A stretch of DNA of 5,926 nucleotides from Methylotetracoccus sp. GTDB lineage: Bacteria; Pseudomonadota; Gammaproteobacteria; Methylococcales; Methylococcaceae. Position 1 is the stretch's first letter; each line of letters begins with the position of its first letter. Made by a program: the position numbers and the translations under genes. Shown piece by piece: positions 1-5,068 of the stretch. The stretch covers positions 1 to 5,926 of the forward strand of contig JALORT010000157.1 in the NCBI GenBank assembly GCA_025458755.1. The letters are read 5' to 3'. The notes below the pieces were generated by a model. It searched no databases, was not told the DNA's origin, and worked only from the letters and a program-made list of their open reading frames with translations.

Positions 1-1
1 C

Positions 2-826
2 ATCGCCGGCTCGATGGCGGAATCGGCGCTGAACCGGGATCTCAGTCTCACGTGGTCAGAGGCGTTACCGGAGGAAAATGTGCTGAGCAAGGGCGAATGG
101 TGGACCGACGGCACGGTGCTCTTGGTTTCGGTCGAGGAACAACTGGCGAAGAACCTGGAGCTCCGGCTGGGCGACCGGCTGACCTTCAATATTGCCGGTC
201 TCGAGCGGGAAGCGCGGGTGGCCAGTTTTCGCCGCGTCCGATGGGATACGATGATGCCGAACTTTTTCATGATCTTCTCACCGGGCAGTCTTGACGACCA
301 ACCGTACACCTATCTGACCAGTTTTTATGTCCCGCCGGAACGGAAAGACGTGCTGCTGCGTCTGGCGAAAGCATTCCCGGCAATCAGCCTGCTGGAGGTG
401 GACCGTTTACTGCTGCAAATACAGACCATCGTGACGCAAATTTCCGCGGCCGTTGAGTACGTACTGCTGTTCGCGCTGGCGGCCGGTTTCACGGTGTTGT
501 TTGCGGCGGTGAAAGCCTCGCTGGATGCGCGTCTCTATCACGACGCCGTAGTCCGCGCACTGGGTGCCTCGCGGGCGCTGCTGCGCCGCAGCCTATGGCT
601 TGAATTCGGCACTCTGGGATTGCTCGCCGGCCTTCTGGCGGCTGCGGTCACCGAAGTGATCGCATGGGTGCTGTTCAACCGTGTGTTCAACCTGCCACAC
701 CATTGGCACGCTGCCTACTGGCTGGTGACCCCGCCGCTCGCGGCATTGACGATCGGGTTGGCCGGCTATCTCAACACGCTGGGTCAATTGCGCCGGACCC
801 CGCTGAGTGTCTTTCGCGAGCTGTAA
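2..826 (+). CDS. ybbP: YbbP/FtsX-like ABC transporter permease, C-terminal part (5' end outside window)
   Basis: This is an inner-membrane permease subunit of the YbbA-YbbP type of ABC system (FtsX/MacB superfamily). Its frame is open to the left edge, so only about the last third of a protein of roughly 800 residues is present; the ATG at 14 is internal. Counting from that ATG, residues 1-130 are a soluble periplasmic segment with YbbP hallmarks: LNRDLSLTW, a GD followed by a beta-rich stretch, RVRWDTMMPNFFMIFSPGSLD, LTSFYV and FPAISLLEVD. Residues about 147-168, 196-221 and 236-254 are hydrophobic and form the last three membrane helices of an FtsX domain. The cytoplasmic loop RALGAS follows the first, and the end TPLSVFREL is typical of the family. 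E. coli YbbP reads very similarly in these places (from memory). The family is thought to act with an ATPase and is linked to envelope or lipid export, but the substrate is not established. The ATPase gene is not in the window and would be expected upstream. Confidence 0.9.
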   Translation: MAGSMAESALNRDLSLTWSEALPEENVLSKGEWWTDGTVLLVSVEEQLAKNLELRLGDRLTFNIAGLEREARVASFRRVRWDTMMPNFFMIFSPGSLDDQPYTYLTSFYVPPERKDVLLRLAKAFPAISLLEVDRLLLQIQTIVTQISAAVEYVLLFALAAGFTVLFAAVKASLDARLYHDAVVRALGASRALLRRSLWLEFGTLGLLAGLLAAAVTEVIAWVLFNRVFNLPHHWHAAYWLVTPPLAALTIGLAGYLNTLGQLRRTPLSVFREL

Positions 827-840
827 AGATTCGGCTTAGT

Positions 841-910
841 TGGAATGGCGCGGGAATGAAGATAAGCAGACCACAGGCCTGTCAGCCCATTCCCGTGTCA
901 TCCATTTTCT
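841..910 (+). terminator. Probable rho-independent terminator after the YbbP-like gene
   Basis: Positions 841-858 pair with 888-904 as a long stem with one bulged base and two G-T pairs; the core cgggaatg/cattcccg is perfect. The right arm is followed directly by TTTTCT at 905-910. It starts 15 bases after the stop codon of the permease gene. The 29-base loop carries its own perfect 10-base palindrome, acaggcctgt (873-882), so the top can fold again. The gene at 921 converges on it, but there is no T run on the other side, so termination is expected only for rightward transcription. Confidence 0.6.
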
Positions 911-920
911 GACGGCCGCG

Positions 921-1346
921 CTACTTGATGTTGATTTTGGGAGTCCAGCCGGCATTCCCTTGGCAAGGGCCGTCTTTGATCTGAATCCTTACAAAGGAAA
1001 GCCCACCTGCGGATTGTTCGTCTACCACCGTCGCCTGGGTCCCCTGAGCGACCCGGCAAACGATCTGCTTCTCGTCTTCTTCCGTTTGCGCCGCGCTGAC
1101 GAGCGTGGGAAGTGCATTCAGCTGCGTCTCCCCGCCATTGGGGTTGCTGACGGTCACGGTCTGGCCGGGCGCAACCGCGGCGATCGTCTTCACCTGCTGG
1201 CCGCCGCCCCCGCCGCTGAGTGCCAGCAGCAAGCCGACGATCACGACAGCCCCGACAGCCACATAAAGCACTTTGGGATTGGATTTCAGGTTTTCGATCA
1301 TGGACGGTTTAGCGACAGTCACCGCTTCGTTCTTTTCAGTGGACAT
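921..1346 (-). CDS. Small membrane-anchored protein with SH3-like C-terminal domain
   Basis: A 141-residue protein of unknown specific function. Residues 1-25 are polar and would be cytoplasmic. Residues about 27-44 (VLYVAVGAVVIVGLLLAL) form one membrane helix, followed by a glycine run (45-49) and a linker. Residues about 95-141 look like a bacterial SH3-type beta domain, with CRVAQGTQATV, FVRIQI, GPCQG and GWTP. Cys97 and Cys128 could form a disulfide if this domain is periplasmic. The start at 1346 is chosen because AGGAGG lies 9 bases upstream (1356-1361); the frame stays open to 1469 but that part reads like untranslated leader. The gene is transcribed alone, convergent to the permease and divergent from the VWA gene. 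Bacterial SH3-like domains often bind peptidoglycan or peptides, so a role in envelope sensing or anchoring is an inference from the fold only. Confidence 0.82.
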   Translation of the reverse strand: MSTEKNEAVTVAKPSMIENLKSNPKVLYVAVGAVVIVGLLLALSGGGGGQQVKTIAAVAPGQTVTVSNPNGGETQLNALPTLVSAAQTEEDEKQIVCRVAQGTQATVVDEQSAGGLSFVRIQIKDGPCQGNAGWTPKINIK

Positions 1347-1355
1347 TCTGACTTT

Positions 1356-1361
1356 CCTCCT
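1356..1361 (-). promoter_or_regulatory. Strong Shine-Dalgarno site of the SH3-like gene
   Basis: AGGAGG on the minus strand, 9 bases before the ATG at 1346. It decides the start against the longer reading frame that begins at 1469. Confidence 0.8.
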
Positions 1362-1494
1362 CTTGTTCTTGGCTATAGCATCGATGCCGCGGAGTGCTTG
1401 TACCCCCACGCCCGCGAGCTCAGTGCACGTTATCATGTTGTCAATGCGTTGCAAACTGCCATCAAGCACCCCTTCCCGCGCGTCCTTCAGGGCT

Positions 1495-1768
1495 GATGGC
1501 CATCGAGATCGAAGTGCCCACCTCCACGGCCTTTGCGTTGCAGTGCCCGCAACAAAAAACGGTCACAATCTCGCGAGCCGTATGGTGGACGACATCGACC
1601 TGTTCAGATTGTTCGATCCTAATGAAGTTCAATGGGCGCCCCAAAGTGATTAGTCGCTGGCGATCAAGCGGCGACGATCACCATCTTGATCATTCGCCGG
1701 ACCGCCCCTACATTGCCACTATCGTTTTCGCATTCACTGCACCGCAGACATGGCAGGCAACAAACTAA
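1495..1768 (+). CDS. Doubtful small zinc-ribbon-like ORF upstream of the VWA gene
   Basis: An ATG at 1495 opens a 90-residue frame that ends at 1768, overlapping the start of the VWA gene by 19 bases. It begins MAIEIEVPTSTAFALQCPQ and later has TCSDCS, so a CP...CxxC pattern is present. The first 22 codons have mostly G or C in the third position, as expected for coding DNA here. Codon use becomes less biased after about 1560, and the C-terminal part looks random. Only a weak AGGG lies before the ATG. The opposite strand in the same register (1462-1644, TTG start) also gives a reading with CCGHC. One of the two may be a real or decaying small zinc-binding protein, or neither. I do not recognise a family. 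Confidence 0.22.
1686..1714 (+). promoter_or_regulatory. Possible sigma-70-type promoter for the VWA-DnaJ pair
   Basis: TTGATC (1686-1691) and TACATT (1709-1714) are separated by exactly 17 bases and each match four of six consensus bases. Transcription would start near 1721, leaving a leader of about 30 bases before the ATG at 1750. In GC-rich DNA such matches arise by chance, so this is tentative. Confidence 0.3.
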
Positions 1769-2454
1769 CCCGCTCACCGCAAAGTCAGGTGCAATCCTTC
1801 CTCGAACGCCTCGCCACGGTGCCGGCTGTGATCCCGAAGCCCAGCGCCGGGCGCCTGATTTTCGCACTCGATGCGACCGCCAGCCGCGAACCCACCTGGC
1901 GCACCGCACGGAAACTGCAGAGTGAAATGTTCGATGTGGCCGGGGGCCTCGGCGGGCTGGAACTGCAGCTCTGCTACTACCGCGGGCTCAACGAGTTTCG
2001 CACCACTCCCTGGCTGACGACGTCGGAGGCGCTGAAAGCGGAAATGGCCAACGTCGAATGCATGGGCGGCTACACACAAATCACGCGCGTGCTCGAGCAT
2101 GTGCAAGCCGAAACCAAGCGCCGAAAAGTCGGCGCGCTGGTACTGATCGGCGACTGTATGGAAGAGAACGTCGATCTTCTGTGCCGCGACGCCGGCCAGT
2201 TGGGGCTTCTCGGTCTGCGCGCATTCGTCTTTCAGGAAGGGACGGATGCCGCCGCGGAACTCGCTTTCCGGCAGATCGCCCAATTGACCCGGGGCGCTTA
2301 CGATCAGTTCGACGCCGGCAGCGCCGGCAAGTTGCGCGAACTCCTGGGCGCCGTCGCCGCCTATACCGCCGGAGGTCTGCAGGCGCTGAACGATTACGGC
2401 AGGAGAACCGGGGGCGCAGCGCGCCAACTTACGGACCAGCTGAACCGCCCGTGA
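1750..2454 (+). CDS. VWA-domain protein, partner of the downstream membrane J-protein
   Basis: A 234-residue soluble protein made almost entirely of one von Willebrand factor A domain. The core beta strand and metal site read RLIFALDATASREPTW (residues 35-50), where D41, T43 and S45 stand in the DxSxS position of a MIDAS motif. The further ligands are likely T109 (GGYTQI) and D135 (LIGDCMEE). Other conserved-looking stretches are LQLCYYRG (73-79), LGLLGLRAFVFQEG (151-164), AFRQIAQLTRGAY (172-184) and FDAGSAGKLRELLGAVAAY (187-205). There is no signal peptide or membrane helix, so it should be cytoplasmic. This type is widespread in Proteobacteria beside a J-domain gene, and its function is not established to my knowledge. 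The ATG at 1750 has no good Shine-Dalgarno site, but no better start is apparent. Its stop codon overlaps the next start as GTGA, which implies coupled translation and a joint role. Confidence 0.9.
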   Translation: MAGNKLTRSPQSQVQSFLERLATVPAVIPKPSAGRLIFALDATASREPTWRTARKLQSEMFDVAGGLGGLELQLCYYRGLNEFRTTPWLTTSEALKAEMANVECMGGYTQITRVLEHVQAETKRRKVGALVLIGDCMEENVDLLCRDAGQLGLLGLRAFVFQEGTDAAAELAFRQIAQLTRGAYDQFDAGSAGKLRELLGAVAAYTAGGLQALNDYGRRTGGAARQLTDQLNRP

Positions 2455-3188
2455 GTCCTTTGACCCTGCTATTTATCCTCGCCGTGGCGGTGCTGGCGGT
2501 TCGCTGGTATCGCGACTGGGTTTCTCGCAAGGCGAGCGCCGCATCGCGATCGCTGCTGACCTGGTTGGGGATCGGCGTGGTCCTTTTTCTCGCGGTGACC
2601 GGCAGGCTCGGGATCATCGTTCCGATCGTGTTGACTCTATTCGCTGCCCTCCTCCGCTTGGCGCCGCTCATGATCCAGTTTCTGCCGTTCTTTCATCGAC
2701 TCTGGCGAGAGCGGCAATCGCGGCAGACCGGCAACGCCGAAGACCGCAACCGCTCCTCGGCGGAAGCCAAGTTTCTGCGGATGGATTTGAATCATTCCAC
2801 CGGAGAGATCCGAGGCAGCGTGCTCTGCGGGCGTTTTGCCGGGCGCGACCTCCATACGATGACCATGGAAGAACTGGTGGACCTGCACCAGGAGTGCCGG
2901 GAAGAAGATCGCGATTCGGCGGCGCTGCTGGAAGCCTATCTCGATCGGGTGCATGGGGATCAATGGCGAACCGACCGTCGCTCCGAACGTTCGCGCGCAG
3001 GTGTGCGCACCGAGATCACGAAGGATGAGGCCTACCAGGTGCTGGGGTTGCGCCCCGGCGCCTCGCGCGAGGCGGTGATTCAGGCCCATCGCCGTTTGAT
3101 GCAGAAGCTGCACCCCGACCGGGGCGGGTCCGACTACCTGGCTGCGGAAATCAACCGCGCCAAGGAAATTCTGCTCGGGAATTCATGA
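2451..3188 (+). CDS. Membrane-anchored J-domain (DnaJ-like) protein
   Basis: A 245-residue co-chaperone that would recruit and stimulate an Hsp70 (DnaK) at the inner membrane. Residues about 4-20 form a first membrane helix, and 35-50 and 54-80 are further hydrophobic segments. A polar middle part (83-185) has a helical stretch MTMEELVDLHQEC. Residues 191-244 are a compact J domain at the very C-terminus: EAYQVLGLRPGASREAV, then the diagnostic HPD at 221-223 followed by RGG, then helix III ending NRAKEILL. A J domain at the C-terminus behind N-terminal membrane segments recalls Tim14/Pam18 and bacterial DjlA-like layouts. It lacks the G/F, zinc-finger and substrate-binding domains of DnaJ, so it should act as a localised DnaK recruiter. 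The GTG at 2451 is chosen because it overlaps the VWA stop as GTGA; the open frame extends upstream to 2058, but only in the shadow of the VWA gene. Confidence 0.9.
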   Translation: MSPLTLLFILAVAVLAVRWYRDWVSRKASAASRSLLTWLGIGVVLFLAVTGRLGIIVPIVLTLFAALLRLAPLMIQFLPFFHRLWRERQSRQTGNAEDRNRSSAEAKFLRMDLNHSTGEIRGSVLCGRFAGRDLHTMTMEELVDLHQECREEDRDSAALLEAYLDRVHGDQWRTDRRSERSRAGVRTEITKDEAYQVLGLRPGASREAVIQAHRRLMQKLHPDRGGSDYLAAEINRAKEILLGNS

Positions 3189-3251
3189 GGCGGCAGCGCC
3201 GCTGTCACCCAAGGCAGACGCCTTCGACCGGACGCGGAAGCGCCGTCGCAT

Positions 3252-3716
3252 TCACCGCGGATACTGGTAGATATTCGTCATTGGGTTGGCCCAGATGCCG
3301 ATGCCGCGTCCGCGCGCCAGGCGTTCGTACATCACGTAGTCGAGGGGTGCGTCCGGCAGCGCAAGGGCCCAACCTTCGTTGATCAGATAAGCACCGAGAT
3401 CCTCGCCGGCGACGCTGCAGTACGCGGATTCTGTCCGGTCTTCATTCATCATGACGGTTTCGCAACGAACAAAGTTCGACCCAATCTTGAAGTCGAGTGC
3501 GATGCCGACCTGCGAGGAACAGGTGATCGGGGTATAAAAGCGCTGGCAGGTATAGGCGGTCGGCGGAATGAACAGGCCGAAGAGTCGGAAAGTCCGCCCT
3601 TTGATGCGAAGCGAGCCGTCGGCATTGACGTACGCGTAGCTTGAAACGCCGGATGCCTCGCTGCTGCCGGCGAGCACCGTCAAGACTAAGATCAAAACAA
3701 AAAATTGCTTACCCAT
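3252..3716 (-). CDS. Exported thermonuclease-fold (SNase-like) protein, probably catalytically dead
   Basis: A 154-residue protein with an N-terminal signal peptide (MGKQFFVLILVLTVLAG, cleavage probably near residue 21-22), so it acts in the periplasm or outside. The mature part follows the staphylococcal nuclease-like fold: ADGSLRIKG (32-40), FRLFGLFIPPTAYTC (43-57), DRTESAYC (93-100), LGAYLINEGWAL (107-118) and YERLARGRGIGIWA (130-143). Compared with the family pattern DGD..RL.GIDAPE, the catalytic aspartates and glutamate are replaced: Ser35 for the first Asp, Phe49 for the second Asp and Pro52 for the Glu. Arg44 and perhaps Arg94 remain. Four cysteines (57, 66, 85, 100) could form disulfides. 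DNA hydrolysis is therefore unlikely and a binding or structural role is inferred. The ATG at 3716 is preferred because it gives a clean signal peptide; a GTG at 3725 in frame would add three residues. Neither start has a clear Shine-Dalgarno site. The gene converges on the J-protein gene with 63 bases between them and no obvious terminator. Confidence 0.85.
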   Translation of the reverse strand: MGKQFFVLILVLTVLAGSSEASGVSSYAYVNADGSLRIKGRTFRLFGLFIPPTAYTCQRFYTPITCSSQVGIALDFKIGSNFVRCETVMMNEDRTESAYCSVAGEDLGAYLINEGWALALPDAPLDYVMYERLARGRGIGIWANPMTNIYQYPR

Positions 3717-3732
3717 AGGCAGCACGTACCAT

Positions 3733-3765
3733 CGGCAACGACGGCAGAAAAGGTCTGCCTTGCCG
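3733..3765 (-). promoter_or_regulatory. Two-part hairpin directly upstream of the SNase-like start
   Basis: An inner stem ggcaga/tctgcc (3743-3748 with 3754-3759, 5-base loop) is stacked on an outer stem cggcaa/ttgccg (3733-3738 with 3760-3765), with a 4-base bulge on one side only. All twelve pairs are perfect. In the leftward transcript it would end 7 to 16 bases before the start codon, which is where the ribosome lands. It could control translation or transcript stability. There is no T run, so it is not an ordinary terminator. Confidence 0.4.
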
Positions 3766-3913
3766 CTTAAGTCCAGCGCGTTTGCTCACTTCTTTTGCGC
3801 TGATGGTCTCTATTCCAATCCCGATAAGCCCCGCATGAGGTATCTTTAAATCTTGAATGTTCCAAACATCCCGGATAGTCTCCAGCGGCGATGCACCAAG
3901 AAGTGACGAATTG

Positions 3914-3919
3914 AAAGGA
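3914..3919 (+). promoter_or_regulatory. Shine-Dalgarno site that decides the kinase start
   Basis: AAAGGA ends 5 bases before the ATG at 3925 and overlaps the first base of the in-frame ATG at 3919. It can therefore serve only the second ATG, and the protein starts MSATKLQ rather than MDMSATK. Confidence 0.65.
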
Positions 3920-3924
3920 TGGAT

Positions 3925-4905
3925 ATGAGCGCGACAAAACTGCAATTGAAAACGGCCAAGTTCGAAGCCGGGGCCAGTCAAACCGAAGGGCCGGGCAGCT
4001 TCCCGGATGCCGCAGATAATGCGACCCCAGCTGCCGCAGGGCCCGTCCCTGACACTCATCACCCGAGCCACGGCTCACCGAGCGCAGCGGCAACATCGCT
4101 GCCGAACTCCCCGGTCGAACCGGGAATCCGCGGGACTTTGCAGGCTCGCGGCCCGAGAAAACCGCCGCTTCGCATCAACGTCGACAAGTTGGATCGTGCC
4201 GGCATTCTAACGCCGAAAACGGCAAGGTATCGATTGGCTGAAGAACTCAGGGTCATCAAGCGGCGACTTCTGATCAATGCGGCGGGACTGCAGGAAGACT
4301 CGGTCAATTACGGTAACTTGATCATGGTCACCAGCGCGAGTCCCGGCGAAGGCAAGACTTTTTTTTCTGCCAACCTCGCGATCAGCATCGAGCTCGAGAT
4401 CGATCGAACGGTCCTTCTGGTGGATTGCGACACGATCAGATCGGGTGTGTCACGTTTGTTCGGGGTAGAGTCTGAACTCGGCTTATCGGACCTGTTGATG
4501 CGGCCGGACTTAACCCTGGACGATGTTATACACGAGACCGACATCGATGAACTGACGCTGCTGCCAGCCGGCAGCCGTATCCCTCACATCAATGAGCAGA
4601 TGGCCAGCAGGAAGATGCAGCGCTTGATGATGGATCTGGCCCAACAGAATGCGGATCGGATCATCATCTTCGACAGTCCTCCGCTGCTGGCGACCACCGA
4701 GTCCAGCGTGTTGGCTCGATTGGTCGGGCAGATCGTGCTCGTCGTCGCGGCCGGCCAAACCAAGCAGGACGATCTCCAGGCCGCGCTCGACCAGGTCGAT
4801 CCATCCAAAGTCGCCGGGGTGGTGCTGAACAAAAGCAGTGAACGCACGGAGACGGCTTATTATGAAAACTACTACCGGTTTGAGCAGAAATACTTGGGGT
4901 TTTGA
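3925..4905 (+). CDS. Exosortase-associated BY-type tyrosine autokinase (CpsD/CapB-like)
   Basis: A 326-residue cytoplasmic ATPase of the bacterial tyrosine kinase (MinD/ParA-like) family. Such kinases phosphorylate their own C-terminal tyrosines and control exopolysaccharide chain length and export with a Wzz-type membrane partner. Residues 1-80 are a low-complexity tail rich in Pro, Ala, Ser and Gly. Residues 100-116 (ARYRLAEELRVIKRRLL) match the helix before the kinase fold. Walker A is SASPGEGKT (137-145), Walker A' is VLLVDCD (163-169) and Walker B is IIIFDSPPL (246-254). The C-terminus has the tyrosine cluster Y312, Y313, Y316, Y317, Y323. NLIMVTSASPGEGKTF and the D-R-T-V-L-L-V-D stretch fit the exosortase-associated kinase family (TIGR03018 type, from memory). 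No membrane helices are present, so the Wzz-like activator must be a separate protein, not in this window. The start follows from the Shine-Dalgarno site. The exosortase gene follows on the same strand after 163 bases. Confidence 0.92.
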   Translation: MSATKLQLKTAKFEAGASQTEGPGSFPDAADNATPAAAGPVPDTHHPSHGSPSAAATSLPNSPVEPGIRGTLQARGPRKPPLRINVDKLDRAGILTPKTARYRLAEELRVIKRRLLINAAGLQEDSVNYGNLIMVTSASPGEGKTFFSANLAISIELEIDRTVLLVDCDTIRSGVSRLFGVESELGLSDLLMRPDLTLDDVIHETDIDELTLLPAGSRIPHINEQMASRKMQRLMMDLAQQNADRIIIFDSPPLLATTESSVLARLVGQIVLVVAAGQTKQDDLQAALDQVDPSKVAGVVLNKSSERTETAYYENYYRFEQKYLGF

Positions 4906-5068
4906 AGTCTTTTCCTCCTGCGCACACTCTAACCCCTCAGAGCGCGGCCACAACCCTTTCCGTGCATCGCCATAGCCGGATTCTGGCGGAATTGCCGCCT
5001 CATCACGGTGATCCTTGCCCCGTCGGCAGGAAGACACGTTCACCACAACAAAGCACCTTTTGAAAGCG
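4906..5068 (+). other. Spacer between kinase and exosortase genes with two small dyads
   Basis: No gene is seen. A hairpin ggcgg-aattg-ccgcc (4985-4999) is followed two bases later by the dyad atcac-g-gtgat (5002-5012). Neither has a T run, so neither is a standard terminator. Either could be an operator or a processing site, or mere chance. No clear -35/-10 pair was found, so it is open whether the exosortase gene is co-transcribed with the kinase gene. Confidence 0.3.

Larger units (their letters stand above)
1347..1749. other. Long intergenic region between divergent genes
   Basis: About 400 bases separate the SH3-like gene (-) from the VWA gene (+). The left 120 bases are probably the leader and promoter of the SH3-like gene, but no convincing -35/-10 pair is visible there. 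From 1495 on, both strands stay open in register and both readings carry a CxxC motif, described separately as a doubtful small gene. A plausible rightward promoter sits at 1686-1714. No tRNA, repeat array or insertion-sequence end is seen. Confidence 0.6.

Noticed and set aside
1439..1444. Perfect TTGACA on the minus strand as -35 of the SH3-like gene
   Set aside because: The matching -10 position 17 bases on reads gagctc, which is not promoter-like; other spacings give no convincing hexamer.
1347..1469. N-terminal extension of the SH3-like protein to a start at 1469
   Set aside because: The strong AGGAGG serves the ATG at 1346, and the extra 41 residues look like leader without domain character.
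1462..1644. Minus-strand 60-residue frame with CCGHC as a separate gene
   Set aside because: It needs a TTG start without a ribosome binding site, and codon-position GC favours the opposite strand. Kept only as an alternative under the + strand entry.
2058..2450. Upstream extension of the J-protein reading frame
   Set aside because: It lies wholly in the VWA gene in another frame, is very rich in Arg as expected for a shadow frame, and the GTG at 2451 with the GTGA overlap explains the start.
3190..3202. Hairpin gcggc-agc-gccgc between the convergent J-protein and SNase-like genes as a terminator
   Set aside because: The stem has only five pairs and there is no T run on either strand.
3709..4096. 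Minus-strand open frames across the kinase start region
   Set aside because: They run antisense to the kinase N-terminus, show no recognisable domain, and have no supported start.
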